Source: Mucilaginibacter gracilis
Lineage (GTDB): Bacteria > Bacteroidota > Bacteroidia > Sphingobacteriales > Sphingobacteriaceae
DNA length: 64,000 nucleotides
Direction of reading: 5' to 3'
Assembly: GCF_003633615.1 (NCBI RefSeq)
Contig: NZ_RBKU01000001.1
Coordinates: forward strand, 2,976,001 to 3,040,000
Of the stretch, positions 44,778 to 53,566 are shown in pieces. Both the position numbers and the translations under genes were made by a program. The notes beneath the pieces are model-generated. The model ran no database searches, was not told the DNA's origin, and was given only the letters and a program-made list of their open reading frames with translations. Position 1 is the stretch's first letter; each line of letters opens with the position of its first letter.

Positions 44778-45074
44778 ATGAAAACGATAAGCAAATTTTT
44801 GATGGTATTTACCATATTGATAACCACAGCAATTGCAAGTAACGCACAGGTAAGAGTTTTTGTACGTACCCGCCCGGTTGAACCGGTATTTGTAAGGCCG
44901 CCGGCGCCTTACCGCGATGCCGTATGGATTCCGGGAGAGTGGCGTTGGGAAGGTCGCCGTTATGTGTATGTAAACCCACATTACCAACATTTACGCAGGG
45001 GCCATGTATGGGTATCAGGCCATTGGAACAATATACGCGGTGGTTCTGTTTGGGTAGGTGGCTACTGGCGGTAA
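44778..45074 (+). CDS. Small secreted YXWGXW/BcpO-like repeat protein
   Basis: 98 residues from the ATG at 44778, which gives a signal peptide ending SNAQ (the upstream in-frame start adds a non-signal extension). The mature protein is rich in Arg, Trp and Tyr with repeats of the form AVWIPGEWRWEGRRYVY, HVWVSGHWNN and SVWVGGYWR, typical of YXWGXW-repeat proteins. Location is probably periplasm or outer membrane; function unknown. A hairpin terminator lies downstream. Confidence 0.8.
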   Translation: MKTISKFLMVFTILITTAIASNAQVRVFVRTRPVEPVFVRPPAPYRDAVWIPGEWRWEGRRYVYVNPHYQHLRRGHVWVSGHWNNIRGGSVWVGGYWR

Positions 45075-45125
45075 TAGTTTAGTAAGTTAAATGTAACTTT
45101 TAAAATTGCCCCAGGTGGCTATAAT

Positions 45126-45160
45126 AAAAATGTATTGCGGTATTGCCGCAGTACATTTTT
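45126..45160. terminator. Bidirectional terminator between YXWGXW gene and DJ-1/PfpI gene
   Basis: AAAAATGTATTGCGG (45126-45140) pairs with 45146-45160 with a single G-T type mismatch and a 5-nt loop. The A/T-rich ends provide T-runs on both strands between the convergent genes. Confidence 0.75.
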
Positions 45161-45187
45161 ATGGAAGGTTGCAACAGCATATGTACA

Positions 45188-45742
45188 TTAATCCTGGTGG
45201 ATGCCTTCGGCAATTTCTTCAATAGTTTTTTTATTGAAGGCTTCCAAGTCGGCAGGGGTACGGCTAGTTACCAGGCCATTATCAACCACTACTTCTTCAT
45301 CAAACCATTCGGCACCGGCGTTAATTAAATCAGTACGTAATGATGGGTACGATGTTAGTTTGCGCCCCTTTATTAAACCGGTTTCTATCAGCAATTGCGG
45401 GCCGTGGCATATAGCGGCTACAGGTTTGCCCTCATCTAAAAATGCCGATGCAAAGGCTATAGCATCTTTGTTCTGCCTTAATTTATCCGGGTTTAAAACG
45501 CCGCCTGGTAATACCAGGGCATCATAATCGTCGGGGTTGGCATCGCTTAACTTTTTGTCTACGGGTATCTCAATTCCCCAGTCGGTTTTATCCCAGGCTT
45601 TAACGGTGCTTTTGCCGTTAGGCGATATGACGTGTACCGTTGCCCCCGCTGCCTCAAGTGCCTGTTTTGGGCTGGTTAGTTCAATTTGCTCAAATCCTTC
45701 TTCCGTGAGGATAGCTACCACACGGTTATTTAAAGTTGCCAT
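45188..45742 (-). CDS. DJ-1/PfpI family glutamine-amidotransferase-like protein
   Basis: A 184-residue PfpI/YhbO-type protein with catalytic elbow AAICHGPQLL (Cys112, His113) and Glu in the EEGFEQIEL strand near residue 18. TSYPSLRTDLINAGAEW and the closing VTSRTPADLEAFNKKTIEE are typical of this branch. Members act as glyoxalase III/deglycase or chaperone-type stress proteins. It is transcribed away from the LysR gene and may respond to stress. Confidence 0.88.
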   Translation of the reverse strand: MATLNNRVVAILTEEGFEQIELTSPKQALEAAGATVHVISPNGKSTVKAWDKTDWGIEIPVDKKLSDANPDDYDALVLPGGVLNPDKLRQNKDAIAFASAFLDEGKPVAAICHGPQLLIETGLIKGRKLTSYPSLRTDLINAGAEWFDEEVVVDNGLVTSRTPADLEAFNKKTIEEIAEGIHQD

Positions 45743-45834
45743 AGTTATAGATGTTTATTTGTAATTAACCAGTATGTATAATGGTTAATATAATTACATA
45801 TCAATTAAACTATAGTTTGTAGTTTTTAAAAAAA

Positions 45835-46728
45835 TTACAAATCCCGCATGGCAAACTGAATAAAGTTGCTGGTAAGCCCATCGTCGTCGGTGCCTTTACG
45901 GCGAATGAAGAAGAAGTCGCGTTTAATGTGCAGGCCCTTAACCGGTACTTCTACTAATTCACCCTCGGCAAGTTCGCGTATGATGGATGGTTTTGGCATA
46001 AAACCCAGGCATTGATCGGCCCGTAGAAAGTTTTTGAGTGCCTCGGTGCCACCAAGCCTGATTTTGATATTAAGATCTGACGATTTTACGCCGTGTTCTG
46101 AGAGGGCCTTTAGCAAGGCATCCAGCGTGCCCGAACCTCTTTCGCGCAAAGCCAGTGGAGTTTGCGTTAGTTGTTTAATGCTTAACTCCTTACCCGCCAG
46201 CGGACTTTTTGACGAGCAAACGGGTATAACCTCGTCGCTCATAAAATGCTGATAGGATACGGTTGTGAGCTTATTTTCAACCTCAATAATCCCTAAATCA
46301 ACCTCGTGGCTAAGTAGCGCATTTAAAATGTATTCGGAATTGCGGTTAACCAGTTGCACGGCAACACTGGTAAACTCGCGCTGAAAGTTTGATAATATAG
46401 ATGGCAAAATATAGAGGGCAATAGTAGTACTGGCGCCCAACCGCAAATGGCCCGAAGCATGCGATACATTGCTGAGGGTTGACAGGTCGTATTCTATTTT
46501 GCGTTGTATCTCGCTGGCTTTCACCAAATGGTTGTAAAGCATTTGGCCCGCCTGGGTTAACGATATACTTGCGCCTTTACGCTCAAACAAAGGTACTTTA
46601 TATTGATCTTCGAGTACCTTAACATGCTTGCTTACAGCAGGCTGTGTAATAAATAAAACCTGCGCTGCTTTAGAGAAACTTAAATTAGCAGCAACCGCTA
46701 AAAAAACCTGGTGAGCAACTGAGAGCAT
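45835..46728 (-). CDS. LysR family transcriptional regulator
   Basis: 297 residues from the ATG at 46728 (MLSVAHQVFLAVAANLSFSK split here as MLSVAHQVF and LAVAANLSFSK). The LysR helix-turn-helix is clear: AAQVLFITQPAVSKHVKVLE. The C-terminal effector domain follows with LRLGASTTIALYILP. Upstream in-frame codons do not fit the family N-terminus and cross the M1 terminator region. Targets are probably near or adjacent to it, possibly the DJ-1/PfpI gene, but not certain. Confidence 0.92.
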   Translation of the reverse strand: MLSVAHQVFLAVAANLSFSKAAQVLFITQPAVSKHVKVLEDQYKVPLFERKGASISLTQAGQMLYNHLVKASEIQRKIEYDLSTLSNVSHASGHLRLGASTTIALYILPSILSNFQREFTSVAVQLVNRNSEYILNALLSHEVDLGIIEVENKLTTVSYQHFMSDEVIPVCSSKSPLAGKELSIKQLTQTPLALRERGSGTLDALLKALSEHGVKSSDLNIKIRLGGTEALKNFLRADQCLGFMPKPSIIRELAEGELVEVPVKGLHIKRDFFFIRRKGTDDDGLTSNFIQFAMRDL

Positions 46729-46759
46729 TGATAGATTTATTTTTATGCAAGATAGGCAT

Positions 46760-46808
46760 AAAAAAATCGCCTCAAAACTGTATATTAAATACACAATTTT
46801 GAGGCGAT
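46760..46808 (-). terminator. Terminator of the M1 peptidase gene
   Basis: ATCGCCTCAAAA (46766-46777) pairs with TTTTGAGGCGAT (46797-46808). On the minus strand the stem is followed by a T-run (46766-46760), so it ends the M1 gene, which stops at 46831. Confidence 0.8.
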
Positions 46809-46830
46809 AGAAAAGAGACTAAAATGCTAT

Positions 46831-48843
46831 TTATTTAGCCTTGGTCCAAACATCGTTAGCCGAATTAAAATCTGGCAAAACGTGGTCGGGGTCTAAAGTT
46901 ACCGATTCAATTTCTTCGGTTGATGGGTAAGTGAACGTCCAACTGGTGTTGCGTTCCCAAACCTCAACAGGTAATTTTATGCGCTCAACTTTACCGCTTA
47001 CGGTTTTAATATCCATAATAACAGGCATAGCCAGTTTTTCGTTATTAATAATGGTAATTAAGGCACCTTGTTTAGGGTCGTTTTTTACATAGGTAACGGT
47101 ACGTATTCCCTGGTCAAGCCTCCAGTTGTTTAAAAACCAGCCTCTCCAAAACCAGTTCAGGTTTTCGCCGGCAACGTTTTCTATGGTACGGAAAAAGTCG
47201 TCGGGAGTAGGATGTTTAAATGCCCAGCGGTTAATGTAAGTTTGGAAAGCCAAATCAAAACGCTCAGGGCCTAATATTTGTTCGCGTAGCAAAACCAAAC
47301 CTGCACTTGGTTTTGAGTAAAGTAAAGTGCCGTTGTTGCGTTCTTTTAAGTTATCAACATAGCTTAAAATTGGCTCAAGCGTAGGTGCGGTAAAAAATGC
47401 GCCTATTTGGTGCATATCTGCCGCGCGGGCTGCCTTATACTCGCCGTTATTAAAATCGGCGGTTGATAGCGTGTTGATGAAAGTGTTAAACCCTTCGTCC
47501 ATCCAGCCGTACATACGCTCGTTAGAGCCTACTATCATCGGGAACCAGGTATGGCCAAATTCGTGGTCGTTTACACCCCAAAGGCCTCTGCCTTTTGCTG
47601 TATAACCGCAAAATACTATGCCAGGGTATTCCATACCGCCGGGTGCGCCGGCAACTGCTGTGGCACATGGGTAAGGGTACTCATACCATTTTTTTGAATT
47701 ATACTCTATTGATTTTTTTACAAATTCGGTTGAGCGTCTCCAGGCATTTGCGCTGTCGCTTTCAATAGGATAGGCCGATATAGCCATTGATTTTTTACCG
47801 CTTGGCAAAACCATTTTAGCAGCATCGATGATGAACGATGATGATGCTCCCCATGAGGCATCACGTGCGCTGCGGATTTTGAATTTCCAGGTTAGCTCTA
47901 CTTTTCCTGCCGGGCGAGATTTTGGGTCGGTTACCTCGCTTGCCGAACGTATAATTACAGTTTTCTCGCTTTGTGCAGCCTGTGCCCAGCGTTTTTGCTG
48001 TTCGGCAGTATAAACCTCTTGTGGGTTTAGCAACTCGCCCGAGCATACAACAATATCGCTTGCCGGTGCAGTAATGTTGATATTGAAATCGCCATAGTCA
48101 AGGTAAAACTCACCCGGACCGGTGTAAGGCAGGGTGTTCCATCCCTGTATATCGTCATAAACACACATACGTGGGTACCATTGCGCTACGGTAAATATTT
48201 TACCGTTTTTGGTTTGCAGGATACCCATACGGTCTGACCCATATTCGGGCGAAATGAACGAATAATCAATTTGCAGTTTTACCTGTCCGCCACCGGCTGC
48301 AACATCGCTTGGCAGATAAACTTGCATGCGGGTATCGTTAATTAAATATTTAACTTCGGTAACGGTGGTTTTTTGGCCTACGGTTGATAGCACCTTAACC
48401 GCCTTTATTTTATAACCGGCATCAAAAACCTGGCCGCGGCCACCATTGCGGCTACCGCCGATAGGTACAATTGCCGAGCCTCTTGAATCTGTTTTAAATA
48501 AATTTTGATCAAGCATCATCCAGATGAATGATAACTTATCCGGGCTGTTATTGGTGTAGGTTAAAATTTCGTTGCCGGTTATTTCGTTCTTTTGCTCATC
48601 AAGTTTGGCATTCAAAAGATAATCGGCACGGTTTTGCCAATATTTTGCACCGGGCTGGCCACCTGCCGAACGGTAATCGGTTCCGTTTTTGGTGTAAAAA
48701 AAGGGCGCAAAAGCATCATGATAACTATAGTTTGTAACAACCGTATCTGATGTGCGTGCTAACTGGCGGCGTTGTGCCTGGCCGTTTGTAACCAAACCTG
48801 CACTAATGGCCAGTGCAAAACCTGCTATTAATTTTAACTTCAT
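46831..48843 (-). CDS. M1 family metallopeptidase, secreted
   Basis: A 670-residue zinc aminopeptidase-like protein with signal peptide (about 1-23). The zinc site is HEFGH at residues 427-431 followed by exactly 18 residues to Glu450 in [18 protein letters not shown] upstream is the GAMEN-equivalent segment (GGMEY). It is expected to trim peptides in the periplasm or extracellularly. It is a single gene on the minus strand with its own terminator. Confidence 0.9.
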   Translation of the reverse strand: MKLKLIAGFALAISAGLVTNGQAQRRQLARTSDTVVTNYSYHDAFAPFFYTKNGTDYRSAGGQPGAKYWQNRADYLLNAKLDEQKNEITGNEILTYTNNSPDKLSFIWMMLDQNLFKTDSRGSAIVPIGGSRNGGRGQVFDAGYKIKAVKVLSTVGQKTTVTEVKYLINDTRMQVYLPSDVAAGGGQVKLQIDYSFISPEYGSDRMGILQTKNGKIFTVAQWYPRMCVYDDIQGWNTLPYTGPGEFYLDYGDFNINITAPASDIVVCSGELLNPQEVYTAEQQKRWAQAAQSEKTVIIRSASEVTDPKSRPAGKVELTWKFKIRSARDASWGASSSFIIDAAKMVLPSGKKSMAISAYPIESDSANAWRRSTEFVKKSIEYNSKKWYEYPYPCATAVAGAPGGMEYPGIVFCGYTAKGRGLWGVNDHEFGHTWFPMIVGSNERMYGWMDEGFNTFINTLSTADFNNGEYKAARAADMHQIGAFFTAPTLEPILSYVDNLKERNNGTLLYSKPSAGLVLLREQILGPERFDLAFQTYINRWAFKHPTPDDFFRTIENVAGENLNWFWRGWFLNNWRLDQGIRTVTYVKNDPKQGALITIINNEKLAMPVIMDIKTVSGKVERIKLPVEVWERNTSWTFTYPSTEEIESVTLDPDHVLPDFNSANDVWTKAK

Positions 48844-48955
48844 TTAATAAATTTTTTTGATATGCGGCTAATATGAAAATAAAATTGCAGAAATACCGAT
48901 AGGTAAAATAATTGTTACCTCAATTTTAATTATTAGCTTATTTTATTTGTGTTTA

Positions 48956-49306
48956 TTAGCTTTTGCCAAACTGCTCCGCGTATAATGCTTCGTCAAACCC
49001 AAAAAACAAAAAGTCGCCATCTTCAATAACGGGGCGTTTAATCATACTTGTTTTTTGCTGCAACAGGTTAAGAGCTGCCGCTTTGGTGGTAATACTTGCT
49101 TTTATAGCTGGGTCAAGCTGTTTCCAGGTTAGGCCCTGTTTGTTCAAAAACTTTTCGTAACCGGCTTTATTGTCCCACTCCTCTAATTTATCAATGCTAA
49201 CGCCCAGTTTTTTAAAATCCTGAAACTCGTAAGTTACATTATGCTGTTTAAGCCAATCCAAAGCTTTTTTTACCGTATTGCAATTGGTTATACCGTATAC
49301 TTTCAT
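48956..49306 (-). CDS. ArsC/Spx-family reductase-like protein (YffB type)
   Basis: A 116-residue thioredoxin-fold protein: MKVYGITNCNTVKKALDWL with a single N-terminal Cys (Cys9) rather than CxxC, and the family C-terminal segment SMIKRPVIEDGDFLFFGFDE. This matches the ArsC-like/Spx-like YffB group whose substrate is uncertain; arsenate reductase activity is not guaranteed. It is on the minus strand, downstream of the pth region. Confidence 0.88.
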   Translation of the reverse strand: MKVYGITNCNTVKKALDWLKQHNVTYEFQDFKKLGVSIDKLEEWDNKAGYEKFLNKQGLTWKQLDPAIKASITTKAAALNLLQQKTSMIKRPVIEDGDFLFFGFDEALYAEQFGKS

Positions 49307-49318
49307 AAAGCAAAGCTA

Positions 49319-49540
49319 TTAATTTCCGCCCGATTTTGTACCGGTGCCCTTGGTATCATCGTTATTAATACCGCGCTGGTTTTGCTTTATCCTGCTGTTT
49401 AACTTACCAAACCTGTAATTAAAGCGCACCGCAAAACTGGCATAATTGCTTTTAGAGTATTGCGACTGGTAAAAGGTTGATGTACTGGTATAAGAGTTTG
49501 AAGTATAATTTTTAACAAAAACGTTCGGTAACTGTAAATG
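49319..49540 (-). pseudogene. C-terminal remnant of an outer-membrane beta-barrel/TonB receptor-like protein
   Basis: The 73 codons following the pth stop codon in the same frame read as the end of an outer-membrane barrel protein. TSTSTFYQSQYSKSNYASF is followed by VRFNYRFGKLNSRIKQNQRG and a stop after KSGGN, where the FNYRFGK strand is a typical last barrel strand. There is no start codon at a sensible place and no upstream barrel, so it is a truncated relic left by a deletion or recombination that joined it to the pth 3' end. Confidence 0.75.
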
Positions 49541-50101
49541 TTACTTGTTGTAGCGTGTCATGGTGAGTTCGGTACCTGCGGTGGCAAAGCTCTTTATCAT
49601 CTCTATCGATCTGTCTATCAGGGCCGGTAACTCCGGCAGTTCATCTTTATCAAAGGCATCAAGCACAAAATTAATTTGCTTGCCTTTGGGGAAGTTATCG
49701 CCTATGCCAAAGCGCAGGCGCGCATAATTGTTATGCCCTAAAGTAGCCTCAATATGTTTAAGCCCATTATGGCCGGCGGCACTGCCTTTGGGTTTAAGGC
49801 GCAGGGTGCCAAGCGGCAGGGCAAGGTCGTCAACCAGTACCAACACATTTTCCAAGGGTATTTTAAGCTCGTTCATCCAATACCTTAAAGCGTTTCCGCT
49901 CAGGTTCATATAAGTAGTGGGCTTAATTAAATGTAATACGCGGCCCTTATGTTTAACCTCGGTATAGGCAGCCAGGCGCATGGTATGAAACTTTTCGTTC
50001 TCCTCCTTAGCCAACTGATCTAATATCATAAAACCGATATTATGCCGCGTATCAGCATATTCGGGGCCAATGTTCCCTAAACCAACTACCAGGTATTTCA
50101 T
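49541..50101 (-). CDS. pth: Peptidyl-tRNA hydrolase
   Basis: 186 residues from the ATG at 50101 (the ORF extends four codons further). It contains MKYLVVGLGNIGPEYADTRHNIGFM with catalytic His20-type site, KPTTYMNLSG, VLVLVDDLALPLGTLRLKPKGSAAGHNGL split across the usual motifs, and the family C-terminus. It recycles tRNA from stalled peptidyl-tRNA. The stop codon is directly followed by a beta-barrel remnant in the same frame, and word-type repeats lie upstream. Confidence 0.94.
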   Translation of the reverse strand: MKYLVVGLGNIGPEYADTRHNIGFMILDQLAKEENEKFHTMRLAAYTEVKHKGRVLHLIKPTTYMNLSGNALRYWMNELKIPLENVLVLVDDLALPLGTLRLKPKGSAAGHNGLKHIEATLGHNNYARLRFGIGDNFPKGKQINFVLDAFDKDELPELPALIDRSIEMIKSFATAGTELTMTRYNK

Positions 50102-50451
50102 AATCGGGTGCAAAGATAGCTGAGTTTTATGGAAAATGTATTAGATAGAATAGAAAATGTATCAGGTAGGATGTTAGTTTTATGGAAGATGTATCAGGTA
50201 AGATGGAAGGTGTGAATTGTAAGTTGGGAGGGGGATATTGTAAGAAATTTATCGCAGTCAACACCAAAATACATCTTCCGTCTTACCTGATACATTTTCC
50301 ATTCCGGGGGGGATATTGTAAGAAATTTATTGAGGTGATAGCCATCCCGATTAAATCAAAACCTTGGTGGTTTTAAAAGAAATTCTATAAGTCCCTAAAT
50401 TTCAAAAATTCTGGTTCGGAAACAAAAGGGAGCATAGGCCTCTAAGCAAAA
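50102..50451. repeat. Word-repeat hairpin, ATGTATCAGGTAAG family, plus 22-bp direct repeat
   Basis: Left arm 50182-50209 pairs with right arm 50275-50302 at 26 of 28 positions. The words ATGGAAGATGTATCAGG and GTAAGATGGAAG recur in degenerate tandem copies from about 50128. A separate 22-bp direct repeat (GGGGATATTGTAAG, then AAATTTAT) occurs at 50231-50252 and 50309-50330. The region lies upstream of pth and downstream of hicA on the minus strand. It encodes nothing. Confidence 0.7.
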
Positions 50452-50688
50452 CTACAATAAATCATCTTTAGCTATCCCCAAATAGGATGAAACTTCGTTT
50501 AATATTGCAGATAGTGTACCTATTTTCATCGGGTCGTGATTTGGGATTGTAATATGGTGACTACCTTTTTTATTTTTTAACGTAATACGAATATGACTAC
50601 CATTTTGCCGCACTACTTCGTAACCGTGCCGGGATAAAAGTTTAACTAAATCTTTCCCCGAAATATTCCTGGATAATTTGGCAACCAT
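50452..50688 (-). CDS. hicA: HicA family mRNA interferase toxin
   Basis: A 78-residue HicA-type dsRBD-like fold: GKDLVKLLSRHGYEVVRQNG then SHIRITL with the catalytic His32. It cleaves mRNA independent of the ribosome. Its start codon overlaps the HicB-type gene by 1 nt, which confirms the pairing; here antitoxin is first, unlike the classic hicA-hicB order. Confidence 0.9.
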   Translation of the reverse strand: MVAKLSRNISGKDLVKLLSRHGYEVVRQNGSHIRITLKNKKGSHHITIPNHDPMKIGTLSAILNEVSSYLGIAKDDLL

Positions 50689-50897
50689 TACATGGTGATG
50701 ATTTCTTCTTTTACTAAATGCAAACGAATTACCTTAGGTATTATGGCATCTTCATCATAATGGCAGTGTACAGCTTCCCTTATATTAGCTTTCAGTTCGT
50801 CCATAGTCTCACCCTCGGTAAAAATGGCTTCGCCCAAAGCTCTTGCTGTGTAACCGCCCTCTATAGCTTCTTCAACTAAAAAGAAAAGTTCATTCAT
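50688..50897 (-). CDS. hicB: HicB-type antitoxin
   Basis: A 69-residue partial RNase-H-like fold: LFFLVEEAIEGGYTARALGEAIFTEGETMDEL split over the usual HicB core, with LKANIREAV following. No C-terminal DNA-binding domain is present, so autoregulation may rely on the complex or be absent. It directly precedes hicA. Confidence 0.88.
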   Translation of the reverse strand: MNELFFLVEEAIEGGYTARALGEAIFTEGETMDELKANIREAVHCHYDEDAIIPKVIRLHLVKEEIITM

Positions 50898-50989
50898 AAA
50901 ATCAAATATAACTCTTTAACTTAATATTTAAAGTATTGCAGAAACAAAAATAGGGATAATCTCCCGATCATCCCTATTCAATAAATATC

Positions 50990-51022
50990 TAAGCCCTCTC
51001 CATTAGGAGAGGGTTGGGTGAG
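50990..51022 (-). terminator. Terminator-like CCCTCTCC hairpin after asd
   Basis: CCCTCTCC (50994-51001) pairs with GGAGAGGG with a short loop, just after the asd stop codon. The wider sequence (minus strand CCTCACCCAACCCTCTCC) is nearly the same as the terminator behind yebC at 54.3 kb, so it is a dispersed repeat. Confidence 0.6.
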
Positions 51023-51025
51023 GCT

Positions 51026-52033
51026 CTACGCTTCAGCAGGTACGCCAATTAAATGCTTCGCAACCAGGTACTCGGCAATTTGCACGGCGTTGGTAGCGGC
51101 ACCTTTACGCAGGTTATCGCTTACTATCCAGCAATTTAAGGTGTTAGGCTGGGTTTCGTCGCGGCGGATGCGGCCTACAAAAACTTCGTCTTTTTCGTGC
51201 GCGTCAAGCGGCATTGGGTATTTTAGGTTGGCAATATCGTCGGTAACAATAACGCCCGGGCTTTTTGCCAATAGCGTCTTTACCTCTTCCACATCAAAAT
51301 CGCGCTCAAACTCAATATTAACCGATTCGGAATGCCCGCCCATTACCGGGATACGCACGGTTGTAGCCGTTACACGGATGCTATCGTCGCCCATAATCTT
51401 TTGGGTTTCTTTAATCATCTTCATCTCCTCTTTAGTATAACCGTTGTCGCCAAAAACATCAATTTGCGGTATAACGTTCAAATCAATTTTATAAGGATAA
51501 GCTTTAGGGCCATCAATACCTGCACGCTCGTTCATCAACTGGTCAACCGCTTTAACGCCCGTGCCCGTTACCGATTGGTAGGTTGATACCACAATACGTT
51601 TAATATGATAAGCATCGTGCAGTGGTTTTAAGGCCACTACCATTTGTATGGTTGAGCAATTGGGGTTAGCAATAATTTTATCTTCGGCAGTTAATACATC
51701 GGCGTTAACCTCGGGCACTACCAGTTTTTTGGTAGGATCCATGCGCCAGGCCGATGAGTTATCCACCACAGTGGTACCAACTTCGGCAAAACGCGGCGCA
51801 TCGTTTAACGAGGTACTTCCACCTGCCGAAAATAGGGCAATGTCTGGCTTCTTGCTAATCGCCTCATCCATAGATACAATTTTGAACTGCTTACCCTTAT
51901 AGGTAATTTCTTTACCAACGCTTTTTGCCGAAGCTACTGGTATCAATTCTGTAACCGGGAAGTTGCGTTCTGCCAGAACCTGCAACATTTTAGTGCCTAC
52001 CAAACCGGTGGCGCCTACTACTGCGACTTTCAT
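51026..52033 (-). CDS. asd: Aspartate-semialdehyde dehydrogenase
   Basis: A 335-residue enzyme with MKVAVVGATGLVGTKML for NADP binding, catalytic Cys126 in ANPNCSTIQMV, and the catalytic His/substrate motif RIPVMGGHSESV. It converts aspartyl phosphate to the semialdehyde for Lys, Met and Thr synthesis. MetZ in the same window uses the homoserine branch. The word hairpin near 52.1 kb separates it from the divergent TDH-like gene. Confidence 0.95.
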   Translation of the reverse strand: MKVAVVGATGLVGTKMLQVLAERNFPVTELIPVASAKSVGKEITYKGKQFKIVSMDEAISKKPDIALFSAGGSTSLNDAPRFAEVGTTVVDNSSAWRMDPTKKLVVPEVNADVLTAEDKIIANPNCSTIQMVVALKPLHDAYHIKRIVVSTYQSVTGTGVKAVDQLMNERAGIDGPKAYPYKIDLNVIPQIDVFGDNGYTKEEMKMIKETQKIMGDDSIRVTATTVRIPVMGGHSESVNIEFERDFDVEEVKTLLAKSPGVIVTDDIANLKYPMPLDAHEKDEVFVGRIRRDETQPNTLNCWIVSDNLRKGAATNAVQIAEYLVAKHLIGVPAEA

Positions 52034-52397
52034 TTTAAATTAATTTTGAATAATATGAATAAAGAATCAGGATGCGAGAATCAAGAAGTAAGATGTGAGA
52101 ATCAAGATCCAAGAATCAAGATTTAAGAACCATCATAGTTTATCTATCTTGATTCCTGTCTCTTACTTCTTGATTCTTACTTCCTGCCTCTTACTTCTTG
52201 CCTCTATTCTCCAGCTTCAAAGATGAGAATTTTTTGCATTAATGATAAATTTTAGGTAATTATATAAACCCTATAAACAAACTATGCTATTTATTTGTGC
52301 AAAATAGTACGCAACGCCGCTTTGCTTGCGCTAAAATTCAATTCATTTCCACCAAATTTTTACCTTTGCCATCAAATCCGAAGGTGATATTTAAGCT
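52034..52397. repeat. Divergent intergenic region with AGAATCAAG word hairpin (copy 2) and promoter box
   Basis: AGAATCAAGAAGTAAGA (52077-52093) pairs perfectly over 17 bp with 52161-52177, and both arms continue as degenerate repeats of the same words. Words match those at 29.95-30.04 kb. Because the flanking genes are divergent, it cannot be a normal terminator. Downstream, TACCTTTG at 52361-52368 fits TAnnTTTG and would give a 25-30 nt leader for the TDH-like gene. Confidence 0.7.
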
Positions 52398-53351
52398 ATG
52401 AACGAAAAGATTTTGGTGATTGGCGCAAACGGCCAAATAGGTACCGAATTGGTTACCGCCTTACGCGGAATTTACGGTGCAGAACAGGTTATAGCCTGCG
52501 ATATTAACAACCCCATATACGCTATCCGTAATAACGGCCCCTTTGAGTACGCCAACGTAATGGATAAAGAAAATCTGCATCAGATATTCAACAAACACCA
52601 GCCTACACAGGTGTACCTGCTGGCCGCCATGCTATCGGCCACTGGCGAGCAAAAGCCCAAATTAGCCTGGGATTTAAACATGACCGGCTTATTAAACATA
52701 TTAGATTATGCCGTTGAGTTTAAAGTAGCCAAGGTTTTTTGGCCAAGTTCCATAGCGGTGTTCGGGCCGCACTCCCCGCAATATAATACGCCCCAATATT
52801 GCGTAATGGACCCTAATACCGTTTACGGCTTTAGCAAGCTGGCTGGCGAGCGCTGGTGCGAGTATTACCACACTAAATACGGCGTTGATGTGCGCAGCAT
52901 ACGCTACCCGGGTTTAATAGGGTGGAAGGCATCACCCGGTGGAGGCACAACAGATTATGCCGTTCATATTTTTCACGAAGCCATTAAAAACGGGAGCTAT
53001 CAAAGTTTCCTTTCCGAAGATACCGCATTACCCATGATGTATATGGACGATGCCATCCGCGCCACCCTGCAACTCATGGAAGCACCTGCCCACAAACTAA
53101 GCACCCGTGCAGGTTATAACCTTGGCGGGATAAGCTTTACACCAACAATGTTAGCCCAAGAAATTAAAAAGCACATACCCGGTTTCACCATAAGTTATGC
53201 CGGTAATGATCCCCGGCAGGCCATTGCCGATAGCTGGCCAAAATCAATAGACGACAGTGTTGCCCAAGCCGACTGGGATTGGAAAATTGAGTTCGACCTA
53301 GCCAAAATGACCGAAGACATGTTAACCAATTTAAAAAAAGTATATAGTTGA
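52398..53351 (+). CDS. NAD-dependent epimerase/dehydratase, L-threonine 3-dehydrogenase-like (short-chain type)
   Basis: A 317-residue extended SDR: IGANGQIGTEL at 8-18, the active-site PSSIAVFG and YGFSKLAG with Tyr143 and Lys147. The region QYNTPQYCVMDPNTVYGFSK is typical of the SDR-type L-threonine 3-dehydrogenases found in Bacteroidota. Threonine to 2-amino-3-ketobutyrate is the likely reaction, but related UDP-sugar epimerases cannot be excluded from sequence alone. Confidence 0.82.
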   Translation: MNEKILVIGANGQIGTELVTALRGIYGAEQVIACDINNPIYAIRNNGPFEYANVMDKENLHQIFNKHQPTQVYLLAAMLSATGEQKPKLAWDLNMTGLLNILDYAVEFKVAKVFWPSSIAVFGPHSPQYNTPQYCVMDPNTVYGFSKLAGERWCEYYHTKYGVDVRSIRYPGLIGWKASPGGGTTDYAVHIFHEAIKNGSYQSFLSEDTALPMMYMDDAIRATLQLMEAPAHKLSTRAGYNLGGISFTPTMLAQEIKKHIPGFTISYAGNDPRQAIADSWPKSIDDSVAQADWDWKIEFDLAKMTEDMLTNLKKVYS

Positions 53352-53566
53352 GAAGTTCATAGATGATGGTTCATAGTTTATGGTAAGCAAAAAAAGTTTT
53401 ACTATTGTACTTTGGTTTAATAAACAGCCTTGTTAATAGATTATGTTCATAGTTAGTCATGATTCTTAGTTGTAAATTGATCTCATTTCGTTAAAACCAT
53501 GAACAATCATCTATCAACCATGAACTATCGGCCATGAACCAATAATAAACAATACAAATAATAACA
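53352..53566. repeat. Degenerate word hairpin, CATGAACTATC family
   Basis: The gap between the TDH-like gene and yebC has left words TTCATAGATGATGGTTCATAG (each under 20 in blocks: TTCATAGATGATGG, TTCATAG). On the right are ACCATGAACAATCATCTATC and AACCATGAACTATC. They pair only imperfectly (perfect blocks of 7-8 bp such as AGATGAT with ATCATCT). No T-run follows. The design resembles the other word hairpins. Confidence 0.5.

Noticed and set aside
50182..50376. A 64-codon frame upstream of pth
   Set aside because: It is composed entirely of the repeat words and the 22-bp direct repeat, so the frame is incidental.
53352..53566. CRISPR array or attC sites in the word-repeat gaps
   Set aside because: The repeats are degenerate, inverted rather than direct with uniform spacers, and no cas or integrase genes are near.
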